Shown: positions 21,236 through 31,530 of the stretch, piece by piece
Layout: each line of letters begins with the position of its first letter
How positions within the stretch are numbered: position 1 is the first letter of the stretch
NCBI GenBank assembly: GCA_015179025.1
Contig: WHUX01000239.1
Span: 1 to 64,000 of the forward strand
DNA length: 64,000 bases
Direction of reading: 5' to 3'
DNA from: Terfezia claveryi
Taxonomy: Eukaryota > Ascomycota > Pezizomycetes > Pezizales > Pezizaceae
Translations under genes and position numbers: made by a program
The notes under the pieces: generated by a model
Told to the model about the DNA's origin: nothing
Database searches by the model: none
What the model saw: the letters and a program-made list of their open reading frames with translations, nothing else

Positions 21236-22524
21236 AGGGGACCCCTCTGGGCAGCCCCCTGAGTCCAGTTATCTTCCTAATATACATTAGCAGGACCTCC
21301 ACAGAGCCGAACGATATCTGCAAGGACATCCGGGTGATCAACAACAGACCGAGACACAGCAAGAACTTGGGAAACCTACCAACGCCCAGAATATCACTGT
21401 TCAGCTATAAACTGATGACCTGAACACCCTCATCATCACATCGCGAAACCCCCCAAAAAACATCAGGATATCGTACGGCGAGTGGACGCAGCCCTCGTAT
21501 AAGCAGCAGAGGTCCAGACTCCATAAACTCGAATGAGACAAGAACAAGAACACCCAGCTGGACTTGGGAGCCGACCATGAACCGTACTCTATTACCACAC
21601 TTGGAATCATTCTGGATCACAGATTGAACTTCAAAGAACATGTAGGCAGCCGAACGGAGAAGGCAGGAAAGGATGTACTCACAATACTGGGTACATAACA
21701 GCAACGGCGGCATGTCGCCACGACCGTTAAGAGCCCTATACGCTGGCTGTATATGACCGATTTTTACAGTTCAGACAAAAGCAACAGGCTGAACTTGCGA
21801 AGAAGAACCCCAAAACCCACTGAAAAGAAATCCATTAATCTTTATGGTCGGATACCAAGCCCAAGCAGAAGACTAGGAAAAGGTCTGATGCTAACTTAAG
21901 TCAGATACCTCTTCCAAAAAAGACTTTACTTGGGGAGCGGAAACATGGTTCAGACCTACAGACAATCCATACAGCCGCCTAACCGCCATGGTACGTCTGG
22001 AATACGCAGCCCTACACAAAATCACACGTGGATATCATGGGAGCTGACATTTCAAACTAGGTCTCATTAGTAACATAGAACCTTTGGAGTGCCAGCTACA
22101 TCGTGGACATCTCGTGCGGTCAGGAGAGGGAACCCCCATATCCACTCAGTCCCCTCGCGTCATACCTACAACCACATCACCACCGCATTCAATACAGCTA
22201 CCCCACCACGGATCTCAGCCTTTTAAACTTTGGCAATTTCGAAGAAACCCTCACCAGCAGCCTGATCACATAGACCAAGCAGAAACGGACTCGTTGAACA
22301 AAGGCAAGGCAGGTGGGCGGCAAAGACAGAGGTATACTGGAGGTAGGATGGTGGGTCCGTTACACGGACGACACTGGAAGAGCAGGTCACGGTGCCTCCG
22401 AAGATAGACGAGGATTCGGCAATCCCCCGCCCTCAGGCCACTCATATCTCGGGGAAGAATCCACGATTGCAGATGCCGAACATCAAGCCATAGTACTCGC
22501 CCTAGAAGTACACATCGTTGCAAA
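21236..22524 (+). pseudogene. LINE ORF2 fragment: reverse transcriptase palm to RNase H
   Basis: It begins with TPLGSPLSPVIFLIYISRTS at about 21240-21300 (the G(x)PQGSPLSP block of non-LTR RT). LGIILDHRLNFKEHVGS (about 21600-21650) and GGMSPRPLRALYAGCI follow (about 21707-21750), matching the region after the RT catalytic box. KITRGYHGS and FKLGLISNIEPLE are at about 22020-22090. The RNase H start is at 22340-22510: YTDDTGRAGHGASEDRRGFG ... GEESTIADAEHQAIVLALE. Many frameshifts. It is cut at about 22525 by a copia fragment. Confidence 0.75.
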
Positions 22525-22870
22525 GGGCTACTCACACCAAGAAGGCCTTGAGTATGATGAAACCTCCGTGACTCGGTACGATCCCTTAAGACCCATCATT
22601 GCCTTGCAAATCACCTCGGTTTGGACATGGAACAACTCGATATCAAATCAGCATTCCAGAATGGCGATGTTGTCGGAGAAATCTGGATGCTACTTCCTCC
22701 TGGTGTGGGTCTAGAATCTAGATGGCAGGATACTTCGACTACACAAAGCCCTATATGGACTTAAACAAGCTCCTCTCCAGTGGTTTGAGAAACTCACCTC
22801 TGCCCCTGCTGAACTCGATTTTGTGTCTCTCCCCTTTGACCTGTATGCATATATCAATATGGAACTAAGG
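22525..22870 (+). pseudogene. Ty1/copia reverse transcriptase fragment
   Basis: Frames in succession give VAKGYSHQEGLEYDETSVTR, YDPLRPIIALQI, LDMEQLDIKSAFQNGDVV, GEIWMLLPPGVGLE, LHKALYGLKQAPLQWFEKL and FVSLPFDLYAYINMEL. This is the N-terminal half of copia RT up to the YGLKQ motif. It differs from the other copia RTs in the window, so it is a separate lineage. No LTR is visible on either side. Confidence 0.8.
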
Positions 22871-23589
22871 GTAATACCCGCAGGACTCACTTGGTTACGA
22901 TCCTATCTAATTCGGTAGCAGTCATATCCTCAGCCATCAACATCTCCAAGGGCCTCCCGGCAAGGAGTGGCATGGAGCCAGAGATCGAGGCTCTGCTAGG
23001 CGAACAAGACACCAACATTTACAACACTTCCATCTCGTAAATACCAGTAGCGGGCAGTGCGTCCTCGAGGCTGCCTCCCCGATACCTAGTCGGTTCATTG
23101 AGGGATAACCCGCAACCGAAGAGCAGTTATAGAATGTCAGACGTGGTCCAAAAAACCAACCGACGTCCCAGCTACCAGTGGTTACGTCCTGGCCCATTTA
23201 TGCAAGTGCCAGCTGGGACAACAGGTTACCCCTCGTGCCCAAATCCCCTAGGGGCAAGGCAAGAAATTGTCGATGTAGCCGTGGTTAGTCGGGTGTGAGA
23301 TCGGTGCCTCTGACCTACATAACCAAATATATCGTTGGTGGTATTGGGTTATCCGGTGACCCGAGACATAGTGTCACACAGTTTCATCCATCAACACACT
23401 TTGGCCTGGCAAGGCAGCGAGGTGAGGGGGGACATGGTGGCTCCCAGGCAGCCGGAACGGGATTGAACCGTCAGCCAATTGTAGGGAGTGGCTGGGCTCG
23501 GAGAACTCATGCTCAAGGCTTCTAAGTACCTAGCATGGTGGAGTTATTGTCTCCTGGTAATCTTAACTGTTACGCTTATCTTCGAGTCC
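22871..23589. other. Unassigned, transposon-like composition
   Basis: Short frames only, lying between copia and LINE fragments. I could not assign it to either. Confidence 0.4.
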
Positions 23590-24640
23590 TGTTAGGTGAC
23601 CCAGACAGTCGAATCGCTGTAGTTGGTTCGCCATACAACTGGAATAAGCAAGGGCAGAAACAGCAACTCGCTAGAGGGGTGTATAAGTAACATAGTCCAG
23701 CATGAAGTGAGGAAGGATTTAGCGAAGAGGCTCAAGGTGAGAAGGGCGCATCCCATCTGCAATAGGTATGAAAGTACTACAATACTGATCATTCAGCAGC
23801 AGGATCATCGGGAAAAAGAGCTAAGTTCACGGACGTTTACCTCCCCTCCCCAGGAGTCAGGGAGATGATATTGCAATGAATACCTGGTGAGGGAAACCCG
23901 GTAGCTGTCAAAGGCAACGGAATTGCCGACCGACTAACATCCTTCGCTTCGGCTTTGGGACAGGTCGGTCTCAAGGAATCCATGGTCGCGGAAGGAGAGA
24001 TCGGGTGGCCTTCGGAACAACGTAGAAGTGAAGCACGAACATCCCCAGGATGCGGCGACCGGAGAGCGGATGGAGCCGTCACGCCCTTTCGGCCTACACC
24101 TGGTTACACACAAACCGGGGCCCTCAGAAATATCACCACATCAACAAATCGGACAGCAGCGCATTCCAGTGCGGTTATCACACCCAGGACGGCCGTACAT
24201 CACCTTTGACTGTTCAGACTTCAACGAGCACAGGGCGGCGTTAGGCAGTACTGCAGTATTAAGGATTGGGAAGACCTCGATCGTCCCATTTGGGTCCAGG
24301 AGAAGGATGGGATAAGGTGGGACGCTGTGGATGCTTTTTTCTGTTTTTGGTACCGATCCCTCGTCGGGAGAGGGTAGTCTGGTTGGCACGGGAGAGAGGC
24401 CTAAGATACCCTTTTGGTTCTTTCGCGACCTTTCGGGTTAACTTTAATTTTCTTACCGCATGGTACTTGAGTTTGTTCGAATTTAGTTTTTTGCTTTTGA
24501 TCGGGCCTCAGTCAGGCCCCTCGGGGTCATCTGGTGAATGTCGGTTAAGACAATACGAAAGCTCCAATCCTTTTGAGTCTTGCTTCTCATGGTCCCCTTA
24601 CTGGGACCGAATAGGAGTAATGAGTATCAAAAAAAAAAGA
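23590..24640 (+). mobile_element. LINE-A ORF2 C-terminus with 3' UTR and poly(A)
   Basis: The RNase H end reads WIPGEGNPVAVKGNGIADRL (about 23880-23940; compare W-P-G-H-S-G-x-x-G-N-x-x-A-D). The terminal zinc-finger-like CGYHTQDGRxxxFDC lies at about 24170-24230, followed by WEDLDRPIWVQEKDGIRWDA and VDAFF at 24270-24345, the usual LINE-A ORF2 ending. The 3' UTR carries the hairpin at 24526-24552 and GGTCCCCTTACTGGGACCGA before AGGAGTAATGAGTATC-A(n). Confidence 0.75.
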
Positions 24641-24836
24641 TTTTTGAATCTTGCGTTGGTTTGGATTCCTGCATCTTTATCTGTCCATTGGGCCCTTGAA
24701 TCTATCGTCTTTTTTGGATGAATTTACTTTTGCCAGTTGGCACTCGAGTTTATGTGGCAGATATAGGCATCGGATCTGGCGGATTAACCTGTCTTATCCT
24801 GAATCAACCGGGATCTCCAGGTGGCTCATCATGGTC
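24641..24836 (+). repeat. Second, partial LINE-A 3' UTR
   Basis: GGATCTGGCGGATTAACCTG and CCAGGTGGCTCATCATGGTCC match the region 8990-9058 of LINE-A copy 2. The match stops just before the terminal hairpin, so the true 3' end is missing. Confidence 0.65.
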
Positions 24837-25269
24837 CGAACCACATACCTATGCGTAATAAGAATTTTTTTGTTTTTACAAAACAAGAGCCATACTCCAG
24901 AATGCTGAACTGTGCAGTAAAAAGGATTGGGCAATACATTTCTTCTGTGTGGTGTTTGCGGTGTGGACAGCCCCTCGAGGCTGCATACTGTATGCGATAT
25001 TTGGATTCCTATATTCGGGTTTGAATACATCGTCCTTCTCAATTACCCTGAGCACGTGCGTGATGCTGGTGTGTGACTGCGACTGCCCCGTGTGACTGCG
25101 GTTTGTGACGCAAGTGGCCTGATATACGACGTCCCCCATAGGCTAGTCCCCCACCTCTCTTTCCACGACATCTTTCAGACAAAACCTCAACCTCATATCT
25201 TAGATACATCATACCAAACTTCAACCCTGAGGCTATAGGACCACCACCACCCCTCTCAAGTGATTCACA
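24837..25269. other. Upstream region of the LRR gene
   Basis: No repeat or coding match seen. It should hold the promoter of the downstream gene; C/T-rich stretches occur at 25140-25265, just before the start codon. Confidence 0.4.
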
Positions 25270-26466
25270 ATGAAAGTTACCTCGGTGTCTACCTCTCCAA
25301 CGCAGCTTATCCCAAGGAAAAGGCCTGCCCCACAAAACGACAGAGGCCTTGTGGCCACTATAAACGAGGAGGATACGTCTTCAGACGACGTATCAGAGAC
25401 TGATTCATACGAGGAATCAGACCAAGATAAAGCCGGTTCAGGCGATGACGATGAATCCATAGTAAGATTGGGCACGAGCGAAGGTCGAAAGACCATAGCA
25501 TATGGAGTCCGTGGAACAGGACAAGCAACACTCCGAGATCGAGTCCTCATTCTCCTGAGCTCCATCATACCTGATAATGACGTCGACATTCCCCTCACCG
25601 CTACATGCGACGAAATTGCCATGGTCCTGACGGCTAAGCATCTTTGGGCTCCCCGGTTGGTAGCCCTTTTTCAACACTACCCTGTCACCACCATCCATAT
25701 CACCACCACAGAGGGTGCCCCGCATGAGCTCAACAAGACCACCACGGCCCTTGTCCAGCAATTCTTCGTGCAACGCACCTTCACCACTCTCACCGACCTC
25801 ATACTAGCAGGCCTCCCGCTCAAAGCGAGTGATATCTGTAACCTGAGTCTCCTCCAAAACGTTACAAGTCTAGATCTTACCAACACGGGGCTCGATATTG
25901 GAGGAGTTAGCGCGCTTGTTTATCTCCGGAATACGTTGAGAACTCTGAACCTCACGGGTAACATACGTGTCGATGACAAGGCAAGGAATCCACTGAGGTT
26001 AATCTCAGCATTGACGAAACTGTATCTTGAAGGGACCGCCTTCACTATGGACGGATTGCGCAAGCTAGTTAAGGAATCAAAGCGCCGCCTGTCCCTACCA
26101 TCCAACGACCCACAAGTCGGTTCAGCTGACGAACCAATCCACCTGGCAAGCATCCCCATTGCTTGCGTCACCTACTTCTTGAGCCCACCACAGTACGCAC
26201 TTTACATCCCAAAGGATCAGGCGTATATCACAGACCCTGAGGGTGTTGATGAGAGCAAGCTGGCTATTAGGGCTTTGGAAAGAAACCTGGAATTACACGC
26301 AAAAGTCGATTTATTGATTCCTGTGCGAGGTATGAAGATGGAATTGGTTTACTGTTTGAGGGACTTGCTATACAGGAGAAGCCTTGATGGCCTTGTGAAG
26401 CAGTCCATGGCGGGGAATAGTCAGGAGGTAGAAGTTGGGTGGTGGCTGGGGGTTGGAATGCAATAA
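25270..26466 (+). CDS. Leucine-rich-repeat protein, 398 aa, intact
   Basis: A single uninterrupted frame with a Met at 25270. Residues 1-70 are disordered and acidic (NEEDTSSDDVSETDSYEESD). Residues about 95-160 look helical. LRR-type segments lie at about 178-262: LTDLILAGLPL, VTSLDLTNTGLDIGG, LRTLNLTGNIRVDD and LTKLYLEGTAFTMDGLRKLV. The pattern is LxxLxLxxT/N, closer to the RNI/cysteine-containing type than to the typical extracellular type. There is no signal peptide or membrane segment, so an intracellular protein is likely. The C-terminal 130 residues (HLASIPIACVTYFLSPPQYA ...) are unrecognised. Such proteins usually act as scaffolds or substrate adaptors, but no F-box is visible. A host gene is likely because the frame is unmutated amid decayed repeats. 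Confidence 0.8.
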   Translation: MKVTSVSTSPTQLIPRKRPAPQNDRGLVATINEEDTSSDDVSETDSYEESDQDKAGSGDDDESIVRLGTSEGRKTIAYGVRGTGQATLRDRVLILLSSIIPDNDVDIPLTATCDEIAMVLTAKHLWAPRLVALFQHYPVTTIHITTTEGAPHELNKTTTALVQQFFVQRTFTTLTDLILAGLPLKASDICNLSLLQNVTSLDLTNTGLDIGGVSALVYLRNTLRTLNLTGNIRVDDKARNPLRLISALTKLYLEGTAFTMDGLRKLVKESKRRLSLPSNDPQVGSADEPIHLASIPIACVTYFLSPPQYALYIPKDQAYITDPEGVDESKLAIRALERNLELHAKVDLLIPVRGMKMELVYCLRDLLYRRSLDGLVKQSMAGNSQEVEVGWWLGVGMQ

Positions 26467-26789
26467 GAAGGGAAATTGATTGTTACAGTGGTCAGTTGAT
26501 AATGTCTCCTCGTTCTTAGGGTATCTTATACATACTAACTCATATGCCCCAGGCGCACATTTCGTGCAGACTACACCAGCTTGGGTTTCTTATAAATATT
26601 TTTCCCCAAGATAGCTTTCATGGCACTATCTGCGACCATTCCACTTCATTTTTGGGGGATTTATCCACACAACTTTACGTTTTCCCAAAAGTTGTGCTTT
26701 GATCCAGCGTTCGGTGAACCGCGAAAATGTATGCCTAATCGCCCGGCCCACCTGCAGCAACCTGGAACCCTATGAAGACCTGAAATTTC
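26467..26789. other. 3' flank of the LRR gene
   Basis: No coding or repeat feature recognised, apart from a short helicase-like lead-in (SVNRENVCLIARPTCSNLEP) from about 26700. Confidence 0.4.
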
Positions 26790-27540
26790 TGTTGCCTAAT
26801 ACAATGAAATTAGACTATGGAGAGGAAATCCGGAAAACAAATGATATTTACTGATAGTTTGAAGGAGTGTTGTCGAATCACCACCGAATTGGCCAGATTT
26901 TTACCCCGCAATGTATTTGAACACAATCCTGAGGAAATACTCGAATATTCAACTACAGAATGCCGAGCTTATAATCTTAAACGAATTATTGAAGGTAATT
27001 GCAGGATTTTGGTTTGTACAGATGTATGTGGAATGGGCTTAGATATCCCGGATGTTGAAAGGGCAGTGCAATGGCTTCTATCCCAACGCTGTAACTTAAG
27101 TTCACTCTACCAGCATCTGGGGTGAGCAGCACGTCGATAAGATATTCAGGGCGTTGGAATACACTTCTATACTTCCTATACTGAAATTAGTACAGAACAT
27201 GCCCCTGAGGCACAAATTTATACTCGTGCGTGGGACCATACCAATAGCGCGAGACATAGTCAGATTTGATATGGGTTTGGAGACTCTGACCGCTGGATAT
27301 GGGCTTAAGAGAAAAGCTGAATCTATGGATGCTGGGAACCCGAAAGCCGCCAATTTTTTTTGCTTAACGTTTTAGGCCTTGTGTGCTCTGTGGCATTGCT
27401 ATGAATGTTTATCTTTTTTCAGGGATAGTGGTGTGCCACTAGGTAAATTTTTATTCACCGTCGAACTAATATCAATATGCTTTGTGATATATTCGAGGCG
27501 CGGATTCAAAGCTGTGTCCAAAATACCACCTGATACCTGA
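26700..27540 (+). pseudogene. SF2 (RecQ-like) helicase C-terminal domain fragment
   Basis: The frame at 26817-27125 reads KQMIFTDSLKECCRITTELA (motif IV-like). Then RIIEGNCRILVCTDVCGMGL with DIPDVERAVQW follows (motif V, T-D-x-x-G-x-G), and SSLYQHLG(stop)AARR. The last is motif VI QxxGRxxR with the first arginine codon changed to TGA (27123-27125). A lead-in SNLEPYEDLKFLLPNTM lies at 26757-26810 in another frame. Downstream, DIQGVGIHFYTSYTEISTEH continues for about 130 bp before decay. The N-terminal ATPase half is absent. It would unwind DNA; whether it came from a host gene or a transposon-associated helicase cannot be told here. Confidence 0.6.
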
Positions 27541-28110
27541 AAGCCCATGACAAAGGAAAGCAGGGCGACTGGTGCGCCAACTGGGGTGGCCTGGGGTGGC
27601 TGGTCATGGCGGAGAGCCAGTAAGTAGTGTATGTTCTTCCTCCCAACCAACACAAACACTTGAACATTTTTAAGTTTTTTTGTAAAAGGGCCGTTAGCTA
27701 TGTTCTCCATCAAAAAATTCCGCAAATTCGCGATTTCAAGTTATAATAACCTCTAGACTCTGCAGAACCCTCCCACCCCCCCCCCCCCCCAACCCTCTTC
27801 TGATTATAATTCTTAAAATTACACTCGTGTATATTGTTTCTTTGTTACATGCAAAACAACCGATGCCGACACTTTTTCAACAACTTATCGATTACGCATT
27901 CGGCACCCTTCTGCCTTTAAAGTGGGTAGTGGAAGAAATTGGGGAGAGGCAGGAAGTTTTTGTACGGTTGTATTTGTCTTTGTTACAGGGTTCTGGTGTT
28001 ATATCTTAGGGTGGGAGCACCCGCTTCTGGTACCGAAAGCATAGTAAAGCATAGGTCGAACCTTTATGGGACCTAGTCTGGTTGCACATCCATGAGGGTG
28101 TTGTGCCAAC
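27541..28110. other. No supported gene; poly(C) tract
   Basis: A run of about 17 cytosines broken once (about 27773-27791) is the only striking feature. A 108-codon minus-strand frame (27399-27725) has no recognised motif. Confidence 0.45.
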
Positions 28111-28116
28111 AGCGTC

Positions 28117-28593
28117 ATGACCTTAGGTCGATTGCGGGTAAAAGTAAAAAAGAAAAGAAAGAAAAATGACACTTGGAAATCGCACCACGATCACCACCAC
28201 CACCACCACCACCTCCACCACCACCACCACCTCCACCAGCAGCAGCAGCAGCTTCTCAGATTACCATTACAGGGTTCATTGGCTTATGTATCTTTGTTAA
28301 TGTTTTTGTGTATTTCTTCATTTATATAGGGATGGGTACTTTTAGTCAAATACGTGTTCCTCCGGGGATTATTACCAATCGGAATCAATTATTTCGATGG
28401 ATCCTACATCCCTTTGGTTATAGAGTTCCTTTCTATGGCGGCAATCATACTTCCAGCAATAACCGTCGTATTTTCCCGACATCAGGAATTTCTTTATTCT
28501 CTATCCGATCTTTGCTTGCAATACCTACTCTATGAACCTATCTATAAACCAAAACATCATTCCGGATTTCGTAATCCTATCCAGATTATTTGA
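28117..28593 (+). CDS. Hypothetical His/Gln-rich membrane protein, interrupted by one TAG
   Basis: One frame runs from 28117 to 28593 with a single TAG at 28327-28329. It starts basic, then has a His-rich stretch (HHDHHHHHHHLHHHHHLH) and QQQQQ from a (CAC/CTC/CAG)n microsatellite at 28185-28250. Two or three hydrophobic segments follow (LAYVSLLMFLCISSFI; IPLVIEFLSMAAIILPAITV). The same DNA is open in a second frame as polyproline/alanine to 28535. A short intron starting GTATCT at about 28288 and ending TATAG at 28329 could remove the stop, but it would be unusually short (about 42 nt). The gene is not recognised. Confidence 0.3.
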
Positions 28594-30389
28594 GTTTTTT
28601 GTATTCTGCTTCATCAAATCCATCTCATTGATACCCTTGGCCATTCTTCAATGCCCACTGAAAACCGTCAATCATGCTTACCAAAACCCCTCTTGCATCT
28701 GTGAATCCTAATATGGATTTACGCAATTATATAATTATTTGGACATTTTTTTGATACTATCTCGACCCCTATGCTATACTTTACGAAACAACTAGGACAT
28801 GTTCAGTAGTTGAAAGCGAGTCTAAATGGATTGCATCAAGCTGAGCTTCACCGATTCTATCTTGCACCTCACAATTTCGCCAAGCGACTTGGAGATTGCT
28901 ACTGCCAGTCGCACCATGTCTTGGTAGCAGCACCTCCGCCAGCCGTAGCTTCTCCGCCAACCGCACCCGCCCACCTCCAGCTCTTCCGCCAACCACAATA
29001 CCTCCAACTCCTCGGCCAACTACAGGCCTCTGCCAACCGTAGCATCCCGCCAACACAATCGAGCGTTTCCCATGTATGTCGTCGTGATATTTCTATTATG
29101 ATTAGAGAGAAGGGGCCGCGTGTAGGTTTTCTCTCCATGGTTCTCATAGAATAATGCTTATTTACTGTTTACCAGATTTACACCTACATAGGATATGGGT
29201 CTGTCCCAAAACACCTTGTAAATTCAGAGACCTGCTTAAACTACGAGAATTGCAAGTGCATTATTACACGGAGCGCGAATAGACCAGTTCCTCCGCATAG
29301 AAGCTTCCCTCATTGCACATACTTTACGGCTCCCCCCAAGTCTAATATATACCTAGCCTTGTCTACCGTTACCGCCCTAACAACACCTTTCACACCGTGA
29401 GCCTCTTGCTGCGCCGCAGAATTGAATGGCTCTCGAGAACCTTTCCCGAAAAGGTGTGCAAGTGCTTTGGGATGGCCGTGTCAAAACGCAGGCCAGCATA
29501 TTAAGGTGTTTATTACAGCTACAAATCAACTACTCCCAGGATTCGAATGAAGGAAGCTCTGGAGGAGAATTTCCAGGATTATTCAGGCGAAAGGGGTTAA
29601 CCGTGCATAATATTGTGTTTTGGTGGTTACAGAGGTGCTTTTTGATATATAAAAATTGCCAAAATAACATCCTTTGTTAATTTAATTTCAGTTGAAAAGT
29701 CATTGCCTAAGAAATATGGAGTACGTTGGTACGAATGTGTTTGGGTCAGGGAGCCCCTTACAATTGTAGTGGAAGGTGAGTTGAATATGGAGCTCCAAGA
29801 AATAATATAAGTTTAAATACAGTATATATTTATCCTTTTACTCCAATTCCGTACATAGTACATTTAATAGCCCTTTTTCGTTGTTTAATTACTTCTGGTT
29901 CCCGTGTTTTGCACCCCTGCGGCTAATATATCCCATAACCCCTCGCGCCCAGACAAGTATTGTTGAATGAGCCAGAGAAGGGTGCCCGCTGTTGTAGTTG
30001 ATGTGAGAGTTTCTAATGCCCATGGTTTGTGTGGCGTGTCTGCACAAGATGCCCCCAACAGCGGGTCAGATTTGGTAGGGGCGAGATCCGAGTAACAGAG
30101 CCGTCTCGAGTCCGTACGAGGCAAGAAATTCTGAGACGCCTCCTGGATTCAAATTAGGAACCCGGATATATTCTTTCCATCCTCCCTCTTGTATATCCCT
30201 TGAGCTTCCTTCCCGGCAGAAGCTAGGTCCCACGATCTAGTCAATTAGCTGGTCCACCGTCTCTAACACCCATGGCCATTCCGTATCAATTTCCCCTGCT
30301 CGCAATTTCGTTGTATAAGTGTACACCTAGATGTATATTGTTGACAAAAAGGTAACTCCCAACTTCCTCCTTCATAGATATAAGGATTG
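28594..30389. other. Long stretch without a recognisable gene
   Basis: Contains a 114-codon plus-strand frame (28810-29154) with proline-rich repeats (APPPAVASPPTAPA) and an 84-codon frame at 29426-29680 (MALENLSRKGVQVLWDGRVK). Neither has a family I recognise. Small exons of an intron-rich gene could be hidden here. Confidence 0.35.
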
Positions 30390-30394
30390 CTACC

Positions 30395-30893
30395 ATCATG
30401 ATGAGCGCAGGTAACAGAGATGGCGGAGGAGATCAGAAAACAATTTGATGTGCTTGAGAGTAAGATTCCAGCTTTCATCATGAATCAAATCAAGGATATC
30501 AAGAATTGGTTCAGAGGTTGAAAGAGGTTGTTTTTACCTTTCCTTGTGATAATTATAAACCAATACGGAAGGTTACGTCCTTAAGATGTAGCACTACGGT
30601 CAACATTGATATATTGGCTGAAAAGATCACAATGTTAAGTGAAGGTATGTCATGATGCTTATAGCTGCAGTAGCTTTTCCGATACATATTAATTGTAGCT
30701 ATTTCTTGAAGTTTCCAATGTGCCTTGGCAAACAATATCATATGGAATTAAAGGCAATAGAGTGAGTACACGATCCTTACTATAGGTTCTTAGCACTATT
30801 ATTTGATTTAATTTATTTTTCTCTCAGCGAAGCAGCCCTTTAATTGCGGATATTGCTTTCAATAGAGATGTGAAAGCTTTAGAAGTAATGTGA
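30395..30893 (+). CDS. Candidate small spliced gene or gene fragment, three exons
   Basis: The exon up to 30644 codes for AEEIRKQFDVLESKIPAFIM (coiled-coil-like), then in a shifted frame ELVQRLKEVVFTFPCDNYKP and CSTTVNIDILAEKITMLSE. Intron 1, 30645-30711, starts GTATGT and ends TTGAAG. Exon 2 reads VSNVPWQTISYGIKGNR. Intron 2, 30762-30827, starts GTGAGT and ends CTCTCAG. Exon 3 (RSSPLIADIAFNRDVKALEV) stops at 30891-30893. The splice sites keep the frame in both cases. A one-base frame disagreement at about 30497 suggests an error or decay. The function is not recognised. Confidence 0.4.
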
Positions 30894-31530
30894 GAAATCA
30901 ACCAACACACTGGATCTGGGGAGATATCCATAATCATCTAGCATTACAAACAGTGGACCGCGGTCAAAAGGTTTGCCAATGAAACTAAGCCCCACAACGT
31001 ATCTCGCATACAAGTTTAGGCAGCTCCTGAATAGAATTGGGCATAACGGAAAAATATGACAGAAAAAGCTATGCTTGGGGCAAATCAATACCTGCCAAAT
31101 TGATAAGACGAACGATAAGATTGTAAGGTACGAGTTTGCGATCCATCAACCTCCATTTGCAACCAGACTATCCATTTGCCCAACCAGACTTTATTTGTGT
31201 AACACCTATCGGGTGACGCCTACCTGTCTGGTTGCCATTTGCCGGGTGGTGTGCCAACCAGACTAACGCTAAATTTCCCAAGAAGCTCTTCGCCTGCACC
31301 CGGTTGACTACTAGACTACACCGCCCCATATTTAGATCCGCAACTAACCATAACCTTAGCTGAGCCACCGGAACTAGAACAGTGATTTTAAAGTGGAAAA
31401 TATTCGTGGAGGGTGTAGAGGCAATCTGCCCCTTTGGTGATAGATATAGATATAGAGAGGTATTCCGCGGGGTATAGGTACAGAATGATAACCCAGCGAG
31501 TACTGCAAAGAAAAAAGTATCAGAGAAAAT
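30894..31530. other. Intergenic region upstream of the histidine kinase
   Basis: The motif AACCAGACT recurs at about 31160, 31182 and 31255, with an inverted copy (GTCTGGTTG) at 31227. No gene recognised. It would include the kinase promoter. Confidence 0.4.

Noticed and set aside
27399..27725. 108-codon minus-strand open frame
   Set aside because: No recognisable motif. It overlaps the decaying tail of the helicase fragment on the other strand.
28810..29154. 114-codon proline-rich open frame
   Set aside because: Low complexity, both strands open, no splice or family evidence.
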